A stretch of DNA of 16,346 nt. It comes from Planctomycetaceae bacterium (GTDB lineage: Bacteria; Planctomycetota; Planctomycetia; Pirellulales; Pirellulaceae). Shown here piece by piece: positions 7,101 through 13,510 of the stretch. Below the pieces are notes generated by a model that was not told the origin of the DNA, ran no database searches, and saw only the letters and a list, made by a program, of their open reading frames with translations. Where the stretch lies: assembly GCA_005773145.1 (NCBI GenBank), contig SXHS01000127.1, positions 1 to 16,346 of the forward strand, given 5' to 3'. A program made the position numbers and the translations under genes. The stretch's first letter is position 1, and the number at the start of each line of letters is the position of its first letter.

Positions 7101-8838
7101 CGACGTCGCTACCAACCACGTCGCAAGCGTGAACAGGCACGCCCCGACTCCGTCCATGCGGGCTGCGGCAGACCAGCAGGCCGACACTGCGCCGCTGCCA
7201 GAAATGGAGCCGATTCAACGTGGGTTGGTTCAAATCGTAGACCTGCCGCCGCTGACCTCGGAATTATGGCGTGTTCCCCAGGGGACAATTCTGATCACGG
7301 ACGACATGCGCGGCATCGCGCAGGCAATTGCCGATCGCTTGGCCGACTACGGCCAGCACGTATGCCTGCTGCGCATGGCCGCGGGGGGGAATTCCCCTGA
7401 AAGAACGGCCGATTCCACTTGCCATACGGTCGATTTAACCGAACCGGCGGCCGTAGCGGACGTAATGAGTAATATACGGTCGGCTCACGGTCCGATCGGC
7501 GGTTTGATCCACCTGTTGCCGCTGGCGGCCTGGAGTCATGATACGAACTGGGCGCGGCGTGCCGAGGTTGACGTCAAGAGTCTCTATCTCTTGGCGCAAA
7601 ATTTGGAGCAAGACCTCTGTGGTTCCGGCGACGGCAGCGGGGCTTTCTTGTTGGCGGCCACGGGTATGGGGGGAGCGTTAGGGTATGAACTCGAGCCGCA
7701 GGACGTCATTCTGCCCGGACATGGTGGGATTCTTGGGTTTCTCAAATGCTTGGGAGCCGAGTGGCCGGATGTAACCGTTCGCGCCGTGGACTTCAATGCC
7801 CAGGCCGCTGAGGAAGAGATCGGCGAACGGCTCTTGGCAGAATTGTCGGACCGTGAGGGACCCCTGGAGGTTGGCTACCGTGGCCCACGGCGGACAACAT
7901 GGGAGCCGGTCCGCGGCGCACTCGACATGCAACCCCGCGACCTGCCATTGCTGTCGCCAGACGACACCGTGTTGATCACTGGGGGAGCTCGCGGTATCAC
8001 GGCGGCCATCGCCAAGGAAATTGCCCAGCGTTATCAGTGTCATTTGGTACTTGTGGGGCGTTCCTCCCTACCGGAGGCAGACGAGGATGCCGACACGGCC
8101 GGCTGTATCCAACCGGCCGATCTGAAAGCGGCACTGGTTCGCCGTTGTCAGCAACAGGGGCGGACGGTAGCGCCCGCTGAGATCGAGGCGCAATTCAAAC
8201 GCATCCTGCAAGATCGCGAGATTCGAGATAACTTGCGAGAAATCGCCGCGGCGGGCGCTCGTGTCGAATACCATGCGCTCGACGTGCGTGATGAATCCGC
8301 GATTCGCGGACTGCTACACGATCTACAAGAGCGTGTCGGTGGCGTGGATGCCATCATCCATGGAGCTGGCGTGATCGAGGACAAGTTAGTACGTGACAAA
8401 ACGTCGGACTCGTTTGACCGTGTGTTCGGCACCAAGGTCACTAGCGCCTATCATCTGGCCCGCAATTTGGATCCGCAACGCCTACGATTCTGTGTGTTCT
8501 TTGCTTCCATTGCCAGCCGTTATGGCAACCGTGGCCAGTCCGATTACGCCGCCGCGAATGAGGTATTGAGTAAACTAGCTGTTGATCTGGATCGACGATG
8601 GCCGGGGCGCGTGCTGTCCGTAGCCTGGGGGCCTTGGGCCGGGATTGGCATGGTATCGCATTTGGAAAAGCACCTGGCCGCACGGGGAGTCGCCTTAATT
8701 TCTCCGGCCGAGGGCACCGCCCTACTGATGGACGAGTTGGAGTTCGGCAAAAAGGGAGAGAGTGAGGTCTTGTTGGCGGGGGGGGCCGAGCATGTGGTGC
8801 GGCCCAAACGAAGCCGCCAGGTCGTCCTTGAGCGGTGA
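1150..8838 (+). CDS. Iterative pfa/hgl-type lipid synthase: ER-ER-KS-AT-ACP-KR
   Basis: A 2562-residue cytoplasmic megasynthase that builds a long acyl chain by repeated condensation. Residues about 12-255 and 345-700 are two nitronate-monooxygenase/PfaD-like flavin barrels. The second has E-C-G-G-H (H490), the first E-A-G-G-R (R150), so the first looks inactive. KS spans about 718-1170 with C915 (D-A-A-C-A-S-S), H1050 (E-A-H-G-T-G-T) and H1090 (G-H-S-K). It carries the W-T-E-D-S-F-P-G-F-L segment of PUFA-type KS. AT spans about 1285-1590: F-P-G-Q-G, G-H-S1387-F-G-E-Y, R1412 at the malonate-binding position, and H1491. A Thr/Ser/Ala-rich linker (about 1665-1725) and an F-L-D-T-Q-R helix (1776-1797) precede a single ACP (about 1886-1965, S1925 in L-G-I-D-S-I-K-R-V-E). 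KR is in two halves: a structural part from about 2040, and the NADPH-binding G-G-A-R-G-I at 2278 with S2453, Y2466 and N2470. Known PUFA PfaA has the same KS-AT-ACP-KR order but several ACPs and no fused reductase. No DH is present; the next gene supplies it. Confidence 0.9.
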   Translation: MQHHEHPKPDGMKLADSIVLSALGEPESALAIAACRAGARGFLDAEWEADGIGLAASIDHLQAHTAGRFGVKLLASNRELLNWLSAKRPAQWAWVWLCGDVASDGAEAVEQLADCGIDVLWEVTSPEGLAIADSLGVQGVILKGNEAGGRVGEWTSLVLLQHWRRYRDQSPASALPAWVQGGVGLHTAAACWVGGATGFVLDSQLLLARESRMKPSARAWIAGMDGGESRVVGGNLDDRYRLVARPATNVIEALATAEERLWQTRSEPSLQNPSTADLANEWRAVVAQFRRDPENATCWLVGQDIAFAKPLADRFVTVAGILQGILGHAEHCVRVAAQWQPLSAGAPLATIHGTQYPILQGPMTRVSDTARFAHAVAEAGALPFLALAMMRADEVDRLLDATRRQLANQPWGVGLLGFLPAELRQEQMEVIRRYRPPFALIAGGRPDQARQLEVDGIATYLHVPSPGLLRMFLRDGARRFVFEGRECGGHVGPRTSFVLWETMCQILLEHLGPNAPGDELQVVFAGGIHDAVSAAMIAAMSAGLVERGVKIGVLMGTAYLFTAEAVATGGIVPRFQQSAQTSQETVLFETGPGHAIRCLRTPYFQEFQAEKRRLRQAGRRTEEIIKTLEYKNLGRLRVASKGVDRVTTGAANDRRLTEISADAQHERGMYMIGQVASLRGEITTMRQLHDEVCQASTQFVQARAETLPHPVAVPANPCDVAIVGMSCYYPGSVSLGQYWQNILNRHDAVTEIPDSHWDWRLYYDPDPQARDKIVSKWGGFLGDVPIDPMRYGITPKSMPCIEPLQLLLLESVRHALDDAGYTQRPFPRERTAAILGIGGGGSPLAVAYGFRSCLPMLDTVEGLPVSARELLDHCESTLPEWTEDSFPGFLMNVAVGRVANRFNLGGSNYAIDAACASSLAAVHACARELEMGTADVAIAMGADTVQTPYSYMAFSKTHALSPRGRCAPFDASADGIVLSEGIGAVILKRLSDALRDGDQIYAVIKGIGSSSDGKEKGLTAPNAAGQLRALRRAYEKAGLSPATVSLVEAHGTGTAVGDETEVRALTQVFQESGARPQSCALGSVKSMIGHSKCAAGIGGLIKTALALHHKVLPPTLVETPNPKADFAHSPLYLNTEPRPWVHGDDSPRRAGVSAFGFGGTNAHVVLQEFDGDYLGDRTPPAWTDWPAELYVWRRPSRAELRESLEKVRAALQAAVPLPLAELAASLWQSRSPDASHPTLAIVAANPQELKDRIDVAIELLMSAHETVSDPRGIYFAETPTAAAGGLAFLFPGQGAQYVDMLAPMAMNFAEVRETFDRATHALHELTDRPLGQYVYPPTPFSAEQEQADRRELARTEIAQPAIGMASMGLVHLLRRFGVTPQFLAGHSFGEYTALCAAGVLSEEALWRVSFQRGLRLRDCAGAEPGGMAAVIADAETVLALIQDRTNLTLANRNAPDQVVVSGPLSDLKPLLQDCQQRGIRGQLLDVSCAFHSPWVQAAGLALADVLRAETFSPADTTVYSNTLAGPYPDQPNDMVDLLARHLASPVRFVEEIEALYAAGARIFLEVGPQAQLTGLVGKILADKPHVTVATDVRGRDGCVQWMHSLATLLTAGIDVHVEQLFADRVPAVRDLQQLLQGSAQPQLPATTWIVNGIRARPLKAAEPVLIGQRRAPSTAAPVTNSAVTSAAKLTASPTTASVTTASTTSTAPRTPISPNQHISSTRETTMNEPRPSLSHHSQNGHAAQPQPQTNPDPNPKKSLEPTLNLSGSECEAVMLGFQQVMAKFLDTQRDVMLEFLRGGDGTYVAADRAYQEPVSSSNAVPPHELGTRTVGTYGAIATPPQSARSNGHHGNLESSQDPSVKTEDVMVGAATTDGLAPIATSAPEAMMTIEQVTERLIDLVSQRTGYAKEILDVNLDLEADLGIDSIKRVEILGELAESLQGGSSNQAGALELEKLTSLRTLRSILQYLATHVLQPETAAQSSASDVATNHVASVNRHAPTPSMRAAADQQADTAPLPEMEPIQRGLVQIVDLPPLTSELWRVPQGTILITDDMRGIAQAIADRLADYGQHVCLLRMAAGGNSPERTADSTCHTVDLTEPAAVADVMSNIRSAHGPIGGLIHLLPLAAWSHDTNWARRAEVDVKSLYLLAQNLEQDLCGSGDGSGAFLLAATGMGGALGYELEPQDVILPGHGGILGFLKCLGAEWPDVTVRAVDFNAQAAEEEIGERLLAELSDREGPLEVGYRGPRRTTWEPVRGALDMQPRDLPLLSPDDTVLITGGARGITAAIAKEIAQRYQCHLVLVGRSSLPEADEDADTAGCIQPADLKAALVRRCQQQGRTVAPAEIEAQFKRILQDREIRDNLREIAAAGARVEYHALDVRDESAIRGLLHDLQERVGGVDAIIHGAGVIEDKLVRDKTSDSFDRVFGTKVTSAYHLARNLDPQRLRFCVFFASIASRYGNRGQSDYAAANEVLSKLAVDLDRRWPGRVLSVAWGPWAGIGMVSHLEKHLAARGVALISPAEGTALLMDELEFGKKGESEVLLAGGAEHVVRPKRSRQVVLER
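1183..3250 (+). other. Tandem nitronate-monooxygenase/PfaD-like enoyl reductase region of the synthase
   Basis: Domain-level entry for the N-terminal third of the synthase. Copy 1 (residues about 12-255) has a barrel-like alternation ending in G-G-V-G-L-H and G-G-A-T-G-F-V-L-D. Copy 2 (about 345-700) opens with P-I-L-Q-G-P-M (357-363), the phosphate/FMN-loop start of this family. It continues with E-C-G-G-H-V-G-P-R (486-494), F-A-G-G-I, and M-G-T-A-Y-L-F-T. In the family the histidine after the double glycine is the active-site residue, and PfaD reduces enoyl-ACP during PUFA synthesis. Here it is fused in cis ahead of the KS, whereas in most pfa clusters the reductase is a separate protein. 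That the active copy acts as enoyl reductase is inference from context. Confidence 0.7.
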
Positions 8839-8902
8839 TCGCGCGTGGGGCGTCTGATACCCATAATTTTCTTCTGTTGCCAACCGTTGGGGATATCCGA
8901 AC
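8839..8902. other. Short spacer between the two synthase genes
   Basis: A 64-base gap with no terminator hairpin. A GGGGAT tract (8889-8894) sits 8 bases before the next ATG and is its probable ribosome binding site. The spacing supports one transcript. Confidence 0.5.
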
Positions 8903-11900
8903 ATGACCGCTGGCACTGCTGTTGCGTCGGCCAAGAATCCGTTGTGGCTCAGCGAACTGTTTGTGCTGCGCGGCGACAATCGGTCTGAACTGGTTGAGCA
9001 AGTTCGATCGTGGCTTGCGTGGCTCGAAGCATCCGAACCGTCCGATCAATCCTGGGACCTCAAGGATTTGGCCTTCACCCTGGCCAGCGATTTGCGTCCG
9101 GGGGGGCGCCGCCTAGCGGTCGTGGCCGCCACGCGAACGGAGCTCGGTCAACGTTGGCGCACGGCCCTGGAGCGATTGACCTCGACCGACTGCCAACAGA
9201 TTCGTGACGCAGCTGGTATTTACTTCACGGACCAGCCCCTCCATCCGCAGGGACGCATCGCCGTCTTGTTTCCGGGTGAAGGGGCGCAATATCTCGGTAT
9301 GGTGGGTGACTTGTCGGCGCATTTTCCCGAGGTGCAGGAAGTTCTGGATTGGACGGATACGACGGCGGGTGACGCGCGACAATCGGTGAGCCGGTTCTTG
9401 CGCTATCCCCAGGGGGTTGGAGAGTCCCAGCGGTCGGCTGCCGAGCAAGAGCTGCGCAAGATCAGCAACGCGATGTTCTCGGTCTTGCTGGCCGATTGGG
9501 CGCTTTGGCGCGTGCTGGATCGCTTGGGGTTGCGTCCGGATGTACTCGGCGGTCACAGCGTGGGCGAACTGGCCGCATTGTGGGCCTCCGGTAGCATGGA
9601 CACCTCCAAGCAATTGACAACAATACACGAGACCATGTTGACGTTGGACCAGCAGGAGGTGACCGACCCCGAGGCTTCCGCCGTATTGATCGCCGTGGGG
9701 ACCTCTCGTGGAACTGTGGAGGAAATTCTCAATCGACTGCCGCGCGCGGATCGTCAGGTGCAAGGGACCGATGCGGCCTACGTCGCCATGGACAACTGCC
9801 CCCATCAAACGGTCGTGGTTGGCTTGGCCCCGGCCATGCGACATGTGGAAGCGGCATTGCAACGGGGCAACTTGATCTACGAGCGTTTGGAGTTGAGTCG
9901 TCCCTATCACACGCCGCTATTTCAAAATTATGTGGGGCCGATGGCTAAGATGCTGGAGGATGCTACGTTTCTGAAGCCGGCCAGCACGGTCTATTCCTGC
10001 ACCACGGCTCAGCCGTTTCCCAGCGATCCCCGCGAGATTCGCGAGTTGGCATTGGCCCATTGGTATTCGACGGTCGAATTCACGCAGATGATCAAAAACA
10101 TGCATGCGGACGGCTGCCGAATATTCGTCGATGGTGGTCCACGCGGAAATCTATGCGCGTTTATCGAGGACATTTTGCGAGGACAGTCGTCACTTACGGT
10201 GGCTGCAGATGTACCCCGTCGATCGGGACTGACTCAGATCTGCCACTTGGCCGGACAACTAGTAGCGCATCACGTGCCCCTGAGGCTGGAGGTCTTGTAC
10301 CGGGGACGAAACCCACGCCGCATCGAACGGCGTTCGCAGGTTATCCATCAGTATCAAGCCGTGATGTCACAATTTCTAGACACGCAACGGCAAGTGATGC
10401 ATCAATACCTGGGTGGGGTGCGTCAGGCCCGCGTATCGGTTTTGCCAAGATCGCGGACGACTCGTGGCAGGATATCCTACCGAACGCCTTTGCCATTGTC
10501 ATCTGTCTCGGCGGCCGCATCGTCGCCCGCCGTTTTGGAATTGGAACCGGTCATGAACCGGACAGCGCCGCCGCAAGCAGGAACATGGTTCACGCACGTC
10601 ACGCATCACGTGCCGGGCCGGGAATGGACCGCGCAGCGGCTGTTGTCACTGAGCGAGGATCACTTGGCGGACCATCACACCGTGGGGGGGCGGAGTGTAA
10701 GTCTGGTGGACCCGGACCAACATGGCCTCCCTGTGGCACCGATGACGTTCACGTTAGAACTGATGGCCCAGGCCGCCCAGGCTTGCGTCCCCGGACTCGT
10801 CGTCTTGGGGCTAAAAAGTATTCGCCTGATGCGGTGGCTGGCCTATTATCGCGACGACCCCAGCACCATTGAAGTCCGTGCCACGGTTCAGCCCACCGAT
10901 GCGGCCACGCGCGAGTGGGGGGGGAGCCACTGTGTCCGCATCGAAGTGCGCGATTTGGGTAATCGAGCTCAATCACCGAAACCCCAGCAGGGCTTGGCGG
11001 CGTCCGGTGAGGTCGTCTTAGCGCCGCAACGCCCCGCAGCACCGCAGGCCGGTGATTTTCAACTGACAAATCCCCGTTCCGCGAGCGTGACTCTGCAAGT
11101 CCTGTACAACAACCTGTTTCACGGGTCGTTGCTACAGGGGGTGACGTCGTTGGACCGGATTGGCGAGCGCGAAGTCGAGGCACGCATTCGCGTACTCCCC
11201 CGTGACCAACTCCTCGCGTCTCAGCCCAGTCCGCAGTTTCTCGTCGATCCAGTGACCATGGATGTTGTGATGCATCCTTTGGCTGGCTGGCACCTGGAGC
11301 AGCCGGATCAGACCGGTCGAATCCTGTTACCCTTCGAAGTGCAACGAGTGGAACTATTCGGCGACATGCTGGCTGTGGGGGACGAATTGCTGGTGCGGGG
11401 TGGGGTGACTCAAGAGTCCACTCGCCATTTTGAGCACCACGTCGAGGCGGTGGACCGCACAGGAAAGGTGTGGTGTCGCTTGACGGGGGTCAAGCTCTGG
11501 CGGTTTTATCTCCCTTTTAGCGAAGTCAATTTCCACGGCCCCAAGGATGTCTATTTCTTGAGCCAAGAATGGCCCGCCGCTCTAGCGGACGAGCGTGACA
11601 CGGACTTAACGGATTTTACGAAGCGGCCGCAACAACCAAGTGTCGCGGGCCCGGCCGCCACGTGTGTTCGCTTGGAGCCACCGGCCGACCTTCAACAATC
11701 AGCCATGTTGCATGCCACCGCGCTCGTGACGCTGGCCCCACGCGAGATGATGGCCTTTCACCAATTGCGCATGAGCGATGCCGACAAACTACGCTGGATT
11801 TTCCAAAGAATTGCCGTCAAAGACGCCGTGCGGATTTTTTGGCGGCGGACCCACGGACCACGACTCTTCATGGCGGACGTTGAGGTCGAGATCGCGGCCG

Positions 11901-12280
11901 ACGGACGTTGCACGGTTTCGATGCGGGATCCGCACGAGACCCGCCCCATGCCCCGAGTTGTGTGCTCGGACGCAGAAGGCTTGATCGTCGCCCTCGCCAC
12001 CTATCAACCGTTGCTTGGAGTAGCTGTTACGGCGGCCGACGATTCCATGCAACCGCCTGCTTGTATTCAGGACTGCGTGCGGCAGGCAACCGGCCGGGCG
12101 AGCGACACTTGGACTTGGGCCACGCGGGGGACGCACGATAGTTGCATGGATTGGAATGGCGAGCCAACGGAGTCGGCGGCGTCTGTCGTGGTTCGCGAAC
12201 CGCTTAGAGTTCGTATGACGCGCGTTGACCGTTGGCAGGTGGCCACGCTGCTTGAGCATGTGGAGATCTCAGAATTATGA
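8903..12280 (+). CDS. Synthase partner: AT-like, double-hotdog dehydratase, degenerate PPTase-like C-terminus
   Basis: A 1125-residue cytoplasmic protein expected to supply dehydration to the upstream synthase. Residues about 10-100 resemble the linker that normally joins KS to AT (L-F-V-L-R-G-D-N-R-S-E-L). AT-like domain, about 118-460: F-P-G-E-G (123-127), G-H-S219-V-G-E-L, and H336. The arginine that holds the malonyl carboxylate is T244. An F-L-D-T-Q-R helix (about 483-503) matches one in the upstream protein. The polyketide-type dehydratase (about 560-880) has an N-terminal hotdog with D-H-H-T-V-G (H591 or H592 catalytic). Its second hotdog has F-H-G-S-L-L-Q-G (739-746) and D-P-V-T-M-D (782-787), where the catalytic aspartate is expected. 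Residues about 925-1125 follow an Sfp-type phosphopantetheinyl transferase fold, including R-I-A-V-K-D-A-V-R (about 969-977). The metal motif reads G-V-A-V-T (1039-1043), and the K-E-A region reads Q-D-C-V-R-Q (1056-1061), so that domain looks dead. The stop overlaps the next start (ATGA). Confidence 0.85.
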   Translation: MTAGTAVASAKNPLWLSELFVLRGDNRSELVEQVRSWLAWLEASEPSDQSWDLKDLAFTLASDLRPGGRRLAVVAATRTELGQRWRTALERLTSTDCQQIRDAAGIYFTDQPLHPQGRIAVLFPGEGAQYLGMVGDLSAHFPEVQEVLDWTDTTAGDARQSVSRFLRYPQGVGESQRSAAEQELRKISNAMFSVLLADWALWRVLDRLGLRPDVLGGHSVGELAALWASGSMDTSKQLTTIHETMLTLDQQEVTDPEASAVLIAVGTSRGTVEEILNRLPRADRQVQGTDAAYVAMDNCPHQTVVVGLAPAMRHVEAALQRGNLIYERLELSRPYHTPLFQNYVGPMAKMLEDATFLKPASTVYSCTTAQPFPSDPREIRELALAHWYSTVEFTQMIKNMHADGCRIFVDGGPRGNLCAFIEDILRGQSSLTVAADVPRRSGLTQICHLAGQLVAHHVPLRLEVLYRGRNPRRIERRSQVIHQYQAVMSQFLDTQRQVMHQYLGGVRQARVSVLPRSRTTRGRISYRTPLPLSSVSAAASSPAVLELEPVMNRTAPPQAGTWFTHVTHHVPGREWTAQRLLSLSEDHLADHHTVGGRSVSLVDPDQHGLPVAPMTFTLELMAQAAQACVPGLVVLGLKSIRLMRWLAYYRDDPSTIEVRATVQPTDAATREWGGSHCVRIEVRDLGNRAQSPKPQQGLAASGEVVLAPQRPAAPQAGDFQLTNPRSASVTLQVLYNNLFHGSLLQGVTSLDRIGEREVEARIRVLPRDQLLASQPSPQFLVDPVTMDVVMHPLAGWHLEQPDQTGRILLPFEVQRVELFGDMLAVGDELLVRGGVTQESTRHFEHHVEAVDRTGKVWCRLTGVKLWRFYLPFSEVNFHGPKDVYFLSQEWPAALADERDTDLTDFTKRPQQPSVAGPAATCVRLEPPADLQQSAMLHATALVTLAPREMMAFHQLRMSDADKLRWIFQRIAVKDAVRIFWRRTHGPRLFMADVEVEIAADGRCTVSMRDPHETRPMPRVVCSDAEGLIVALATYQPLLGVAVTAADDSMQPPACIQDCVRQATGRASDTWTWATRGTHDSCMDWNGEPTESAASVVVREPLRVRMTRVDRWQVATLLEHVEISEL

Positions 12281-12564
12281 ATCACGCGACGGACACAATG
12301 ACTCAGGATGTGATTCAGGTGTTGCGCTGCTTCCAACAGCGGGAGTACAGTGGGCCCATGCATGCGCACACGCGATTTTTTGGCGATCTGGGATTTAGCT
12401 CGATCGATGCTGTTATTCTGGGAGAGACGTTGGACGAACGTTACGGCAAGAAGCTCCCCTTCGGTTCGTTCTTGAGAGAGTTGCGCGATCGCGGGGCGGA
12501 AGATATTGCAATTGGTGATCTGGCTGACTTTCTCTGTCGTCATGTGACACCACGAGAATCATGA
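12277..12564 (+). CDS. Free-standing acyl carrier protein
   Basis: A 95-residue acidic helical protein. The carrier motif is D37-L-G-F-S-S42-I-D, in which S42 takes the place of the serine that receives the 4'-phosphopantetheine arm; F-S-S-I-D replaces the usual x-D-S-L. Helix II continues with I-L-G-E-T-L-D-E-R-Y-G and then K-L-P-F. The start overlaps the upstream stop as ATGA, which implies translational coupling and a fixed ratio to the dehydratase protein. GGAG about 10 bases upstream supports ATG 12277; a second ATG at 12298 is possible. Discrete ACPs of this kind carry starter units or hand the finished chain to release or tailoring enzymes. Which of these applies is not visible here. 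It must be modified by a PPTase encoded elsewhere if the upstream PPTase-like domain is inactive. Confidence 0.85.
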   Translation: MNHATDTMTQDVIQVLRCFQQREYSGPMHAHTRFFGDLGFSSIDAVILGETLDERYGKKLPFGSFLRELRDRGAEDIAIGDLADFLCRHVTPRES

Positions 12565-12582
12565 TCGGAGTTGCACTCCGAT

Positions 12583-12589
12583 GGAAGGA
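12583..12589 (+). promoter_or_regulatory. Ribosome binding site deciding the hydrolase start
   Basis: GGAAGGA lies 6 bases before the ATG at 12596 and overlaps the alternative ATG at 12581. The upstream ATG has only CGGAG (12566-12570) in front of it. The downstream start is therefore preferred; it removes five residues (M-E-G-S-S). Confidence 0.55.
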
Positions 12590-12595
12590 TCGTCG

Positions 12596-13483
12596 ATGCC
12601 GCGCATAGAACGGCGAGGATTTGCCACTTATTATCAACAGACGGGTAGTGGTCCGGATGTGGTGTTGATCCATGCATTCACCAGCAATCTGTCGATGTGG
12701 GTGTTGACGGGGATCGCGGAGGCCTTAGCGCAGAATCTCGGCTTGCGCGTTACTTCCTATGACATGCGCGGCCATGGGGCGACCTACGTGACACCCAGCG
12801 GTTACGATTCGGCAACCTTGGCCGACGACTTGGCGGCACTGATGGAGGCCTGGCAGATGCCAGCCGCGATTGTGGTGGGGCATAGTTACGGCGGTGTGGT
12901 GGCGATGCATACGGCCGTCCGACATCCCGATCGGGTGCGCGGGGTGATTGTCGCCGATTCGTACTTTCCTGGACTCAGCGCGATCGAACCGTCCATGCCG
13001 CACGCGGAGCCCTGGCGGGACTTGCAGCGGACTCTGTCACGCGCTGGGATCGAGATCGGCGACCAGGTAGATTTTTCTCGCTTGTTCGCCTTGATCCAAG
13101 ATCTGACGGCCGATCAATGGGAGGCGCTGGACCCCATTCTGGGACCGTCCGGCACACGCTGGCTGGGACACCTGAAACCATTGGCGACGACCACGGCGGG
13201 GCATGAGGCCTTTGAGGCGGCAGGTCTGACTGCGGACATTTTGCGAACGATTCGCCAACCGGTTGTCGGCTTGTACGACGAACACTCTGCCTTCCTTCGG
13301 ACCAGCGCGTTCCTGCAGGACGAATTGCCGAGTTGTTGCGTGGATTTGGTCCCCGGTGCTCATCACTTGGCTCCTTTGGACAACACGGCCGCGTTCTTGC
13401 CGTTGCTGGAGAAGCACCTTGCCCGGCTGACTACCGCTGCCGGTATTGCAGGTTCCGAGTATGATAGGCCGAGGATGGCTTAG
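12596..13483 (+). CDS. Alpha/beta hydrolase, probable chain-release or transfer enzyme
   Basis: A 295-residue protein of the single-domain alpha/beta-hydrolase family, normal in length. The nucleophile elbow is G-H-S97-Y-G-G. The acid is likely D228 in L-Y-D-E-H, and the base is H256 or H257 in G-A-H-H-L-A-P. The oxyanion region reads V-L-I-H-A-F-T-S-N, and the conserved D-M-R-G-H-G follows the second strand. The stretch from about 120 to 215 forms a variable cap. There is no signal peptide, so it acts in the cytoplasm. It starts 31 bases after the carrier protein gene and ends just before the exporter permease, inside the operon. The natural role is hydrolysis or transfer of the acyl chain from the carrier protein, as type II thioesterases do, because neither synthase carries a thioesterase domain. 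Family members also include esterases and lactonases, so the substrate is inferred from context only. The reading 12581-13483 is the alternative. Confidence 0.8.
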   Translation: MPRIERRGFATYYQQTGSGPDVVLIHAFTSNLSMWVLTGIAEALAQNLGLRVTSYDMRGHGATYVTPSGYDSATLADDLAALMEAWQMPAAIVVGHSYGGVVAMHTAVRHPDRVRGVIVADSYFPGLSAIEPSMPHAEPWRDLQRTLSRAGIEIGDQVDFSRLFALIQDLTADQWEALDPILGPSGTRWLGHLKPLATTTAGHEAFEAAGLTADILRTIRQPVVGLYDEHSAFLRTSAFLQDELPSCCVDLVPGAHHLAPLDNTAAFLPLLEKHLARLTTAAGIAGSEYDRPRMA

Positions 13484-13501
13484 TTGACGTTTGGGTTACA
13501 T

Positions 13502-13506
13502 GGAGG
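13502..13506 (+). promoter_or_regulatory. Ribosome binding site fixing the permease start
   Basis: GGAGG lies 4 bases before the ATG at 13511 (TGGAGGT in all). An open frame extends back to a TTG at 13484 but has no site before it, and the added residues do not look like a permease N-terminus. The M-H-F-A-T-L-L-F-K-N-L-L-R-R-K start is typical of the family. Confidence 0.65.
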
Positions 13507-13510
13507 TCGC

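Noticed and set aside
9113..9910. A 265-codon minus-strand open frame inside the second synthase
   Set aside because: It is antisense to a well-supported AT domain and has no recognisable domain.
10060..10872. A 270-codon plus-strand frame overlapping the dehydratase region
   Set aside because: It is a shifted reading of the same DNA; the dehydratase frame carries the hotdog motifs and continues unbroken.
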